From an uncultured cyanobacterium (GTDB lineage Bacteria > Cyanobacteriota > Cyanobacteriia > PCC-6307 > Cyanobiaceae): DNA of 64,000 nt. Of the stretch, positions 18,065-25,874 are shown piece after piece. The translations under genes were made by a program, and so were the position numbers. Under the pieces are notes generated by a model that saw nothing but the letters and a program-made list of their open reading frames with translations, was not told the DNA's origin and searched no databases. Within the stretch, counting starts at the first letter, position 1. Each line of letters starts with the position of its first letter. The stretch covers positions 1 to 64,000 of the forward strand of contig CAIOGZ010000008.1 of NCBI GenBank assembly GCA_903858015.1, written 5' to 3'.

Positions 18065-18979
18065 GTGCCTGAGGAACCTGACAATTCCACCAACTCCCCA
18101 TCCACCAACTCCCCAGTAGGCCGGGAGCCCAGCTCCACCAACCCACCGCCCCAGCCGATTCCTGAACTGTTGGCCCTGGGCCAAGAGCTCGCCGCTGCCC
18201 GCCAAGCCAGGGGCATCAGCCTTCAGGAGCTGGCGGGTCGGGTCTGCATCGGCCCCGACCAACTCCAGGCCCTGGAGAACGCCGATGCCAGCCGGCTGCC
18301 GGAACAGGTGTTTGTCATCGCCCAGGCCCGGCGGGTGGCCGAAATCCTCGGTGTTGATTCAGATGAGGCGATTGCGGCCCTGCGCGACACCCGAGGCGCC
18401 CGCCCCAACCTGGCCACCCCAAGCAACCAAGCTGCGCGCCCGAAGTTCCCGGCGTCCAGTCCGCAGCGAGCTAGCCGCAGTAATGCCGCCAGCGCCGCTG
18501 GGGGCGGCGGCTGGCTTGCCTGGACCCTGCTCAGCCTGGCGGGCCTGGGCCTAGCAGCGGCGAGCTTCTACGCCTGGAATGCCTGGCGCCGGCTTCCCTC
18601 TGCCCCTACGGCAGCGGCCCCCCAGGACCCTGCCCCCAAGCAACCTGCCCCCCCAGCAGCTACCAGCCCAGGGCTGAGCCCAACCTCGCCGACCGCTGCC
18701 CAATTGGTGCTGCGCAGCAAGGAAGACAGCTGGCTTGAGGTGCGTGACAGTAGCGGTCGCACCCTGTTTGAAGGAACCCTCAAGGGCAACAAAACCTTCC
18801 CCTTGGGCCAGGGCCTGGCCGTGATGGCCGGCCGACCCGACCTGGTCATCGTTGAGCTGGCCGGCCAGCCGGAGCGGCCGCTCGGCACGATCGATCAGCT
18901 GAAGTGGCATGGGTTTGCGCCGCCCAAGGTGGCGCCGCCCCAGCCGCTCAATCCAGCCCCTGGCGCCGCCCAACCCTGA
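18065..18979 (+). CDS. RodZ-like helix-turn-helix membrane protein
   Basis: A 304-residue protein built like RodZ. An N-terminal HTH_25-type domain (ELLALGQELAAARQARGISLQELAGRVCIGPDQLQALENAD, about residues 30-75) comes first. An Ala/Ser linker, one membrane helix (WLAWTLLSLAGLGLAAASFYA, about 148-170), a Pro-rich segment and a C-terminal beta domain of the DUF4115 type (EDSWLEVRDSSGRTLFEGTLKGN) follow. RodZ couples MreB to the wall-elongation machinery. GTG at 18065 is chosen because AGGAAG lies seven bases upstream; an upstream TTG at 17999 is less likely. It converges with ppx, four bases apart. Confidence 0.82.
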   Translation: MPEEPDNSTNSPSTNSPVGREPSSTNPPPQPIPELLALGQELAAARQARGISLQELAGRVCIGPDQLQALENADASRLPEQVFVIAQARRVAEILGVDSDEAIAALRDTRGARPNLATPSNQAARPKFPASSPQRASRSNAASAAGGGGWLAWTLLSLAGLGLAAASFYAWNAWRRLPSAPTAAAPQDPAPKQPAPPAATSPGLSPTSPTAAQLVLRSKEDSWLEVRDSSGRTLFEGTLKGNKTFPLGQGLAVMAGRPDLVIVELAGQPERPLGTIDQLKWHGFAPPKVAPPQPLNPAPGAAQP

Positions 18980-18983
18980 GCCC

Positions 18984-20618
18984 CTAGGGCTCCGGCACCT
19001 TCAACCGCAGGCCCGCCGCCTCCAGCACCGCCGGCCCACAGGAGCGCAGGCTCCAGCGCTCCAGGCTCAGATCCGGTGGAGGGCCGTTGCCGGCGGCGGC
19101 GAGCAGCGTTACCACCAGCGTGGCCGGGCCGCCATTGCGGGAGCCCTCCGCCTCCACCTGGACGGCGGCGATGCCATCGGCCGGGCGACGGTCCAGGGCG
19201 GCCGCCAGGCGCAGCAGCAGGGCCATGCTGGCCACCGTTTGGCGGTTGTCGCGGCCTTTGATCTGCTGCCAAGACTCGTGGCGCTTCTTCGGCAGCCCGC
19301 GGCGGTGATAGCGGGCGATCGCGGCCACCATCAGATGGTCGGCCTCGCAGTAACCGAGCAGCTCGCCGTGGCGGATTAGGTACCAGGTGTGCTTGTGGTA
19401 GGCGGCGATGTTGATCTGCTTGCCACAGGTATGGAGCTGGGCCGCGGCCCAGAGCAACAGCCGCCCTGGGCCGGTGTCCTCGTGCAGCAGGCCCCGGGTT
19501 TGGTCGTAAAGCGCCAGGGCATGGGCGGCGACCCGATCGGCCCTCAACAGATCGACGCCATGGGTGCGGGCCAGATGGCGCACCGTGCGTTCCCGGATCG
19601 TGCTCTGGAAGGCGAAGCGGTCGCCGAGCAGACCATTGCGCAGCATCCAGTCCACGATCAACCCCTCCCGCAGGGCCCGATCGCAGACCACCAGCTCCTG
19701 CACCTGGAGCATGGCCATGCAGGTCTGCAGGATCAGGGCCCCCGGCACGATGATCTCGGCGCGGCGCTCGTTGATCGGGGCCAGGGCCCGCCGCTGCTCC
19801 GGCGTCAGGGCCACCAGGCGGGCCACCAGCTGGTCGACCCGCTCGCGGCTGAGGCGGTAGCCATTGAGCTTGACGCTTGGCTTGCCGTCGTCTTCGGCGG
19901 CCGCCAGGGCGGCCAGGGCCATCGCCGTGCCACTGGTGGCCACCAGCACGGGTTTCTCGCCCGCCTTCAGCTGGCCCTTCACCTGGGCCACCGCCGGATC
20001 CAAGGACCCTTGGATGTAGGCCTCGAGGAAGCTGCGGCGGCTGGGGGGCAGCGGATCCTGCTGACAAAACTCCCGTTGCAGGCGCACCGCGCCGATGCGG
20101 GTGCTGGTCAGGGCCCGGGCATCGCGGCCATCCGCCAGGATCAGCTCGGTGGAGCCGCCGCCGATGTCGAGGATGTAATGGGGGGTCTCGCCAAACGAGA
20201 AGCCCGACAGCACGCCGAGATAGATCAGCCGCGCCTCCTCCGGGCCGCTGACCAGATCCACCGCCAAACCCAGCTGATCCTCCAGGTCCTGGAGGAACTC
20301 CCGCCCGTTCGGGGCTTCGCGCACGGCGCTGGTGGCCGCCGTGACGATCTGCTCGACCCCATGGCTAAGGGCGAGCTCCCGGCAGTGCCCCAGGGTGAGG
20401 AAGGCCCGCTCCAACGACTGGGGGGAGAGGGCGCCGCTGATTGGATCGCGCTCCCCCAGCCGGGTGGTGGCCTTCTCGACCAGCACCACGTTGAAGGAGT
20501 GGAGCAGCGGATCAATCGCCGCGATCAGCAGGTGAATCGAGTTGGTGCCAATGTCGATCGCCGCCACCCGGCGTTGGCCATCGGCAGCGGCGCCGTCCGG
20601 ATGGGGGATCTGGACCAT
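18984..20618 (-). CDS. ppx: Exopolyphosphatase / guanosine pentaphosphate phosphatase family
   Basis: A 544-residue Ppx/GppA enzyme of the ASKHA fold. Motifs in order are AAIDIGTNSIHLLIA (phosphate-1 loop), VTAATSAVREAPNG, DIGGGSTELIL (phosphate-2) and VATSGTAMALAALAA. A C-terminal HD-like region includes HTCGKQINIAAYHKHTWYLI and AIARYHRR. It degrades polyphosphate and, in some species, pppGpp. ATG at 20618 places the first motif at the expected distance; the frame continues open upstream only as the antisense of ubiA. It diverges from ubiA with about 130 bp between starts. Confidence 0.95.
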   Translation of the reverse strand: MVQIPHPDGAAADGQRRVAAIDIGTNSIHLLIAAIDPLLHSFNVVLVEKATTRLGERDPISGALSPQSLERAFLTLGHCRELALSHGVEQIVTAATSAVREAPNGREFLQDLEDQLGLAVDLVSGPEEARLIYLGVLSGFSFGETPHYILDIGGGSTELILADGRDARALTSTRIGAVRLQREFCQQDPLPPSRRSFLEAYIQGSLDPAVAQVKGQLKAGEKPVLVATSGTAMALAALAAAEDDGKPSVKLNGYRLSRERVDQLVARLVALTPEQRRALAPINERRAEIIVPGALILQTCMAMLQVQELVVCDRALREGLIVDWMLRNGLLGDRFAFQSTIRERTVRHLARTHGVDLLRADRVAAHALALYDQTRGLLHEDTGPGRLLLWAAAQLHTCGKQINIAAYHKHTWYLIRHGELLGYCEADHLMVAAIARYHRRGLPKKRHESWQQIKGRDNRQTVASMALLLRLAAALDRRPADGIAAVQVEAEGSRNGGPATLVVTLLAAAGNGPPPDLSLERWSLRSCGPAVLEAAGLRLKVPEP

Positions 20619-20747
20619 CGGGCGGGAACCGGCCAGCAGCGCCGACACTTTGCCATCGCCCCCCGGTTCGCGGCGCGCCGGCCTCCGACCTTTCGCCACG
20701 GTGCGGCGTCGCCGCACCCCTAGGCTGCCGCCAGCTCCGGATCGGCC

Positions 20748-21626
20748 ATGGCGACGGCAAGAGCCCTGCTGGAGCTGCTGCGCTGGCACCGACCCAGCGG
20801 CCGCTTGATCCTGCTTGTGCCCGCCGGCTGGGCCCTCTGGCTCAATCCCCAGGCCCCGCCCGCCGCGCCGCTGCTGGGCTGGATCGTGCTGGGCGGCCTG
20901 GCGGTGAGCGGAGCCGGTTGCATCGCCAACGACCTCTGGGATCGCCGCATCGATCCCCTGGTGGAACGCACCCGTAACCGCCCCCTGGCCTCGGGCCGGG
21001 TGGGCCTCCTGACCGCGGTGATCCTGCTGCTGGCCTGCCTGCTGCTGGCGCTGCTGGTGGTGCTGGCCCTGCCGGCGCCGGGCCGGGGCCTCTGCCTCGC
21101 CCTGGCCGTGGCCACCCTGCCGCCGGTGTTGCTCTACCCCTCGGCCAAACGCTGGTTTGCCTTCCCCCAGCTGGTGCTGGCCTTCTGCTGGGGCTTCGCG
21201 GTGTTGATCCCCTGGGCCGCAGCCAGTGGCTCGTTGGCAGGCGGGTGGCCCTTGGTTTTGGTTTGGTTCGCCAGCCTCGCCTGGACCTTCGGTTTCGACA
21301 CCGTGTATGCGATGAGCGACCGGGAGGATGATCGGCGGCTGGGGGTGCGCAGCAGTGCCCTCAGCCTCGGCGCCGTCGCGCCGGCCGTGGTGGCGATCTG
21401 CTATGGCCTCGCCGCTGCAGCCCTGGCGGCGGCCGCCTGGCTGCAAGGCCTGGGCGGCTTGGGGTTTTGGCTCTGCTGGGCGATCGCGGCGGCGGGCATG
21501 CTGCGCGAAGCGCTGCAGCTGGGCCGTCTCGATCTGCCGCGCTCGGCCTATGGCATCCATTTCAGCCGCCAGGTGCAGCTCGGCGCCCTGCTGCTGCTGG
21601 GGCTGATCCTGGCTCGCCGGGGCTGA
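20748..21626 (+). CDS. ubiA: UbiA-family 4-hydroxybenzoate polyprenyltransferase
   Basis: A 292-residue membrane prenyltransferase. The first Asp-rich motif NDLWDRRIDPLVERTRNRPLASG and the second, DREDDRRLGVRSS, are intact, with the YPSAKRWFAFPQLVLAFCWG segment between them. About eight membrane helices are visible. In cyanobacteria the enzyme prenylates 4-hydroxybenzoate on the route to plastoquinone, which the photosynthetic and respiratory chains require. The stop codon lies inside a 20-bp tandem repeat (21601-21680). The S66-type gene follows after about 130 bp on the same strand. Confidence 0.94.
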   Translation: MATARALLELLRWHRPSGRLILLVPAGWALWLNPQAPPAAPLLGWIVLGGLAVSGAGCIANDLWDRRIDPLVERTRNRPLASGRVGLLTAVILLLACLLLALLVVLALPAPGRGLCLALAVATLPPVLLYPSAKRWFAFPQLVLAFCWGFAVLIPWAAASGSLAGGWPLVLVWFASLAWTFGFDTVYAMSDREDDRRLGVRSSALSLGAVAPAVVAICYGLAAAALAAAAWLQGLGGLGFWLCWAIAAAGMLREALQLGRLDLPRSAYGIHFSRQVQLGALLLLGLILARRG

Positions 21627-21680
21627 AGAGGGCTCGCCGGGGCTGAAGCGGGCCCGCCGGGGCTGAAGAGGGCCCGCCGG
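21601..21680. repeat. 20-bp tandem repeat spanning the ubiA stop codon
   Basis: Units 21621-21640, 21641-21660 and 21661-21680 follow GGCTGAAGAGGGCYCGCCGG with one or two changes. The last coding block of ubiA (21601-21620) is a diverged copy sharing GGCTGA and GGCTCGCCGG. The TGA stop (21624-21626) is part of the first unit, so TGA recurs in each copy. Three full units plus the coding copy are seen. Confidence 0.85.
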
Positions 21681-21759
21681 GGTGAAGCTGGCGGCGGGTG
21701 CTCACGCTGGCCAGCGCCGCGGTTGGTGAAGCTGGCCTTGGGCCTGGGAGAATCGGGCC

Positions 21760-22716
21760 ATGCTCCCAGCCGCCTGCCCCCTGCCGCTCCCGCCACCGCT
21801 GCGGCGCGGCGATCGGCTGCGGCCGGTGGCCGCCAGCTCGGCCCTGGAGGATGGCGCCAAGCTGGCGGCGGGCCTCGATCTGCTGCGCCAATGGGGGCTG
21901 GTGCTGGACGAAGGGCCGGCCCTGGTGGGGCGCCGCTGGGGTTACCTGGCCGGCAGCGACGCCGAGCGGGCCGCCGACCTTGCCGCGCCGGCGGGCCCCG
22001 CCGCCGCCCTGCACGCCTGCGTGCGGGGCGGTTGGGGGGCGGCCCGCCTGTTGGAGCAGCCGCTGCTGTTGCCCCAGGGCTGGCTGCTCGGCTTCTCCGA
22101 CGTCACCTCCCTGCTCTGGGCCCAGGTCAGCCGGGGCTGCGGCGGCGCCGTGCACGGGCCGCTGCTCACCACCTTGGCGGCGGAGCCCGCCTGGAGCCAG
22201 GAGCGGCTGCGGGCCCTGTTGTTTGGTGAAGCGGTGGCCGACCTCGAGGCGGTGGGCTGGCGGGGCGGTGTGGCCGAAGGACCGCTGCTGGTGGCCAACC
22301 TCACCGTGGCCACCCACCTGCTCGGCACCCCCTACCTGCCGGCGTTGCGGGGCGCCATCCTGGTGCTCGAAGACGTGGGCGAGGCCCCGTACCGCATCGA
22401 TCGCATGCTCACCCATTGGCGCCTTTGCGGCGCCCTGCAGCAGCTGGCCGGCATCGGTTTCGGCAGCTTCGAGGGCGCCGATGCCGCCGATGGAGGTGCT
22501 GACCAACCGGCCGAGCACCGGTTCAACCTGGAACAGGTGCTGCGGGAGCGCAGCCTCGACCTCGGCATTCCGGTGGTGGCCCAGCTGCCGGTGGGCCACA
22601 GCCCCGGCAATGCGGCATTGCCGCTGGGGGTGCTGGCGAGGCTGGATGGGGGCCGCGGCCGGCTGGCCCTGCTGCCCGATCGCGTGTCAGATGGTGTGCC
22701 AGAGGGAGATCGCTGA
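21760..22716 (+). CDS. S66-family LD-carboxypeptidase / MccF-like peptidase
   Basis: A 318-residue serine peptidase of family S66. Visible features are CVRGGWGAARLLE (about residues 87-99), GFSDVTSLLW with the presumed nucleophile Ser113, LEDVGEAPYRIDRML carrying the catalytic Glu region, and GHSPGNAALPLG with the His near the C-terminus. Members cut the L,D bond of tetrapeptides in peptidoglycan recycling or inactivate microcin C-type toxins; the sequence alone does not separate these roles. ATG at 21760 is used. It is convergent with the MscS-type gene, 11 bp away. Confidence 0.88.
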   Translation: MLPAACPLPLPPPLRRGDRLRPVAASSALEDGAKLAAGLDLLRQWGLVLDEGPALVGRRWGYLAGSDAERAADLAAPAGPAAALHACVRGGWGAARLLEQPLLLPQGWLLGFSDVTSLLWAQVSRGCGGAVHGPLLTTLAAEPAWSQERLRALLFGEAVADLEAVGWRGGVAEGPLLVANLTVATHLLGTPYLPALRGAILVLEDVGEAPYRIDRMLTHWRLCGALQQLAGIGFGSFEGADAADGGADQPAEHRFNLEQVLRERSLDLGIPVVAQLPVGHSPGNAALPLGVLARLDGGRGRLALLPDRVSDGVPEGDR

Positions 22717-22727
22717 GCCCGCAGCCT

Positions 22728-24419
22728 TCAGCCGTTGGCCTCGGGGCCTCGCTCCAGCTTCGGCACCGTGCTGCCCAGCCCTTCGCGGTTGACTTCGTAG
22801 GTGGGTGAGAGAATCTCGACGTTGGCTTCGGCGAAGCGATCCTGGAGCGAAGCGAGCAGATCGGAGAGCGTTTCGCGGTAGAGGTCCACGTCCCGCAGGC
22901 TTGCATTCAGCTCGTAGCTGATGTGGAAGTCGTTGAGGGAGGTCTGCAGGACCTTGGGCGGCGGTTGGTCGGCGATGCCTGGCACCGCCTGGGCTGCGGC
23001 CAGCATCAGCCCCTGCACCTGGCGCCAGGGCACGTCGTAGCCGATCGTGATCGTGGTGGCGATCGCCACCGGCCTCAGGATCTCGCGGCGAGCAAAGCTG
23101 AAGTTAAGGATCGAGGAGGTGATCACCGTGGCATTCGGAATGCTCACCAGTTCATTGCGGGGGGTCTGGATGCGGGTCACCAGCAGGTCGCGATCCTGCA
23201 CCACCCCCACCACGCCGTTGATCTCCACCCGGTCGCCCTCGCGGAAGGCCCGCGTATAGATCAACATCAAGCCACTGATCACATTGGTGGCCACGGCGCT
23301 GGAGCCCAAGGCCGCCAGCAGGCCGAGGAATAGGCCGGCCCCCTGGAAGGCGCGGCTGCCGGAGCCCGGGATGTAGGGGTAGGCCGTGATCAGGCCGGCC
23401 AGCAACACCCCCGCCGCCACCAGCCGGCCGGTGGGCCGCGCCCATTCCCGGTAGAACCCGGAGAACTGCAGCTGGCCCCGTTCGATCGCCTCGAACCAGC
23501 CCAGGCAGGCCCGCATCAGCAGGCGGGTGAGCAGCAGGATCAGGGCAATGACGAGCAGGTTGGGGATGGCGGCGGCCATCCCGTTCAAGAGGCGCTCCAA
23601 CAGATCGCGGATGTGGCCGCGCAGCCCCTCGGCCACCAGCTGGGTGGGCGGGAAGAAGCCCAGCAGCAGGGGGATCATCAGGTAACTGGCCAGCAGCAGC
23701 AGGCTCCAATGCAGCAGGCGCAGCAGCCACAGCAGGGCGGCCCGCTCTTGGCCGGCATCCAGCACCTTGCTGCCGCCGAGCCGCAAGCCGCTTAGCCAGG
23801 GGGCTGGCGCCGCGCTAATCCAGTGGCGCAACTGCCGCTCCAGCCCCCCTTGCAGCCGCACCCAGGCCAGGTAGAGGCCGAGCATCAGCAGGGCCAGGGC
23901 GCTGTTGCGCAGCCAGGCGCCGAGGGTGTGGCTGCTGCGGTACTGGCGCAGGGTGCCGCGTAGTTGGTCGCGGTAGCGCTCGGCCAGCTCCTGGCGGCTG
24001 ATGGCGAAGGCCCTGGCGGCCCGATCGTCGACGGCGAGCTGGGGGGTGAAGCGGCCGTCGGCAGCCTCGAGGCCCAACATCGAATAGGGCGGATCCTCGC
24101 GGACCACCAGCTGCTCCGGCGCCACCGTCGGGTTATCGGCCAGCCGCCGCAGCAAGGCCGTGCCCCGTTCGGCCACCGCTTGGGGCGTCTGGGCCCCGGC
24201 GGCATGGCGGATCTCCAGCACCGGCCGCCCCTCCAGGGTGATCCAGGCTGGCGGCGGATTGGCCGGAGTCGGTGGCTGGGCGGTGGCCGCCCCGATCGGC
24301 GCAGCCGTCCAGAGCTGCAGGCCCAGGGCCAGGCCCAGCAGCAGCGCCGCCAGCGCCAGCGGCCGCCATCGCGATGGCCAGCGGGGGATTTGGTGCCGCA
24401 GGTGCGGGGGGGCTGGCAT
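22728..24419 (-). CDS. MscS-family mechanosensitive ion channel
   Basis: A 563-residue membrane protein. A signal peptide or first helix near the N-terminus is followed by an extracytoplasmic region with repeated RALADN/ELAERYRDQL helices, then about five helices. The MscS core includes the pore helix LGLLAALGSSAVATNVISGLMLIYTRAFREGDRVEINGVVGVV. The beta domain then reads TRIQTPRNELVSIPNATVITSSILNFSF, and a C-terminal alpha/beta domain ends the protein. MscS channels release solutes on hypo-osmotic shock. ATG at 24419 begins the signal-like segment; sequence upstream in the same frame is IS debris. Confidence 0.9.
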   Translation of the reverse strand: MPAPPHLRHQIPRWPSRWRPLALAALLLGLALGLQLWTAAPIGAATAQPPTPANPPPAWITLEGRPVLEIRHAAGAQTPQAVAERGTALLRRLADNPTVAPEQLVVREDPPYSMLGLEAADGRFTPQLAVDDRAARAFAISRQELAERYRDQLRGTLRQYRSSHTLGAWLRNSALALLMLGLYLAWVRLQGGLERQLRHWISAAPAPWLSGLRLGGSKVLDAGQERAALLWLLRLLHWSLLLLASYLMIPLLLGFFPPTQLVAEGLRGHIRDLLERLLNGMAAAIPNLLVIALILLLTRLLMRACLGWFEAIERGQLQFSGFYREWARPTGRLVAAGVLLAGLITAYPYIPGSGSRAFQGAGLFLGLLAALGSSAVATNVISGLMLIYTRAFREGDRVEINGVVGVVQDRDLLVTRIQTPRNELVSIPNATVITSSILNFSFARREILRPVAIATTITIGYDVPWRQVQGLMLAAAQAVPGIADQPPPKVLQTSLNDFHISYELNASLRDVDLYRETLSDLLASLQDRFAEANVEILSPTYEVNREGLGSTVPKLERGPEANG

Positions 24420-24525
24420 CACGGCGTCTGGCAGCGCAGGCCCTGATCTTGGCTTGCCTGGAGCTGCGGCGCATCGCTCGGCGCAAGCTGCGCTTGGTTC
24501 AGAAACCGCTCTGGCCGGGGGGCCA

Positions 24526-25066
24526 TCAGCAGTCCGCCAGGTGCAGGCCGAAGCGGGCACACACGTTGTCTTGCCCGCCCAGTTTGAACTGGCGTAGTCC
24601 ACATGGCGGGTGGTGTGGCCATCGATCCGTTTCAGGCAGGCGTGTGATGCCCACGCCTGCAACAACGTGCCGACCGCAAAGAAGGGCTCGTCGCCGAGCA
24701 ACGGTTTCACCTCTGGAGCAGCTATCATCGTCTCAACGAACAGCCCGATGACGTCGTCATTGGGGAGTCGATTACGGTTTTTGGTGTAGCCGAATTCGGC
24801 CGGAGGCCAAAAGTGGTCGGGTGCCAGATCGGATCGTCGGGGCTCAAGCCCACAAACCAGCAGAACAGCAGGTTGATGTGGAGTTGCTCCGGTGGAACCG
24901 ATGGGCGTCCTTCCAAGGCATACGGCCTGCAGATGGCGGGCTTGAGCCGTTCAACTGCCTGATTTGCCAACGTGCGAATCCGCCTGGGCGGATGACTGGC
25001 CGGGATCCGCTCCTCGCTCCAGACGTAGGAGAACAAGCAGCCGCTGCACTCCTTTTGGCCTCGCAT
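24526..25066 (-). pseudogene. Decayed IS5-family transposase with two internal deletions and frameshifts
   Basis: Reading the minus strand from ATG 25066: MRGQKECSGCLFSYVWSEER, HPPRRIRTLANQ, GRPSVPPEQ then LHINLLFCWFVGLSPDDPIWHPTTF, a well-known IS5-group N-terminus. The segment normally between PPEQ and LHYNLLF is missing. After a frame change comes EVKPLLGDEPFFAVGTLLQAW, then RIDG joined directly to HTTRHVDYA, skipping the central catalytic domain. A further shift gives FKLGGQDNVCARFGLHLADC and a stop at 24526. Both deletions fall at short repeated words (EQL and IDG). The gene cannot make a transposase. Confidence 0.85.
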
Positions 25067-25348
25067 CAATGCATCGGCAGCTAACCTATTAACGTAGAAA
25101 AGGCAGGTAGTTACAGCGAACTCTTCGGCCCCAGCGATGGGCGAATAATGATGAACCGCACCCTTGGACTGGGCCATGATTCGCTTGGAGTGCGTAGGCC
25201 AGCGGGGATTGTGTCGAAAACTCAATAGGTGGATAATGGACTCACGAGCCCGGGTTAATTGCAGATAATAGGTGTTAAATTGGTCGGTGGACTGCCTTGA
25301 CGTGGCCCCCTCACTGGTTCAGTCCCTGCGAGGGTTGGTGGGTTGTGG

Positions 25349-25462
25349 TCAGGCTGCCTTCCACTGCTTGAGGAATTCCATGGGCGTAGGCCCACGCAGA
25401 GCCAAGTGCGGTCTGTCGTTGTTACACTCCATCCTGTGCTGCTCTGCCAATACTTTTAGATC
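25349..25462 (-). pseudogene. IS3-family transposase OrfB, C-terminal remnant
   Basis: The minus strand reads DLKVLAEQHRMECNNDRPHLALRGPTPMEFLKQWKAA and a stop at 25349. The pattern NxDRPHxALxxxTPxEF is the C-terminal signature of IS3-group DDE transposases after the catalytic Glu. Nothing of the rest of OrfB or of OrfA is visible upstream. It is an isolated tail, next to the IS5-type remnant. Confidence 0.75.
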
Positions 25463-25658
25463 TCGGTTGCCGGCCGACCCCGAGCCGCTTGGCGCAGAAG
25501 GGAATCAGATGCTCAGGCTACACTTGGTACTAGCTTCTTACCCATGGTCAATATTGACAGGGTAGTTCGATGATACTAGCTTTGATCCTGTAACCATAAG
25601 GTAGCCACTAAGGCGACAGCCCGCCGTGGTTGACCATCCTCAAGACCTTCCATTACCG

Positions 25659-25835
25659 ATGGCCATGACCAAAGCGAACCTCCTCCTGTCTACCCTTCTG
25701 GGCCAGTGGCACGAGCGGCTGACGGAGTGGGCCTACAGCGGTCGATTGACCAGCGCTGCCCAGGAATCACTGCTGCTGAGCGGCGAACCACTGGCTCTCA
25801 AGGAACTGGTGGCTGATCTGGCCGATGGGAACTAA
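25659..25835 (+). pseudogene. N-terminal module of the giant surface protein, cut off by an in-frame TAA
   Basis: From ATG 25659 (or 25665) the frame reads MAMTKANLLLSTLLGQWHER, then SGRLTSAAQESLLLSGEPLALKEL, and VADLADGN before TAA at 25833-25835. It continues in the same frame as RGIPEISLLPATAMNGAMGAYAVG into the large gene at 25875. Related picocyanobacterial surface proteins, as I recall them, have this same Gln/Ala-rich module followed without a break by a GDY/F-x-x-LPEI-like segment, so the stop probably replaces a Phe or Tyr codon. The module alone (59 residues) would be useless if released. A sequencing error is the main alternative. Confidence 0.65.
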
Positions 25836-25874
25836 AGGGGAATTCCCGAGATTTCGCTGCTTCCAGCCACAGCG

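Noticed and set aside
18984-21560. Extension of the ppx frame to 858 residues
   Set aside because: The first 314 residues are antisense of ubiA. ATG 20618 gives a standard Ppx start.
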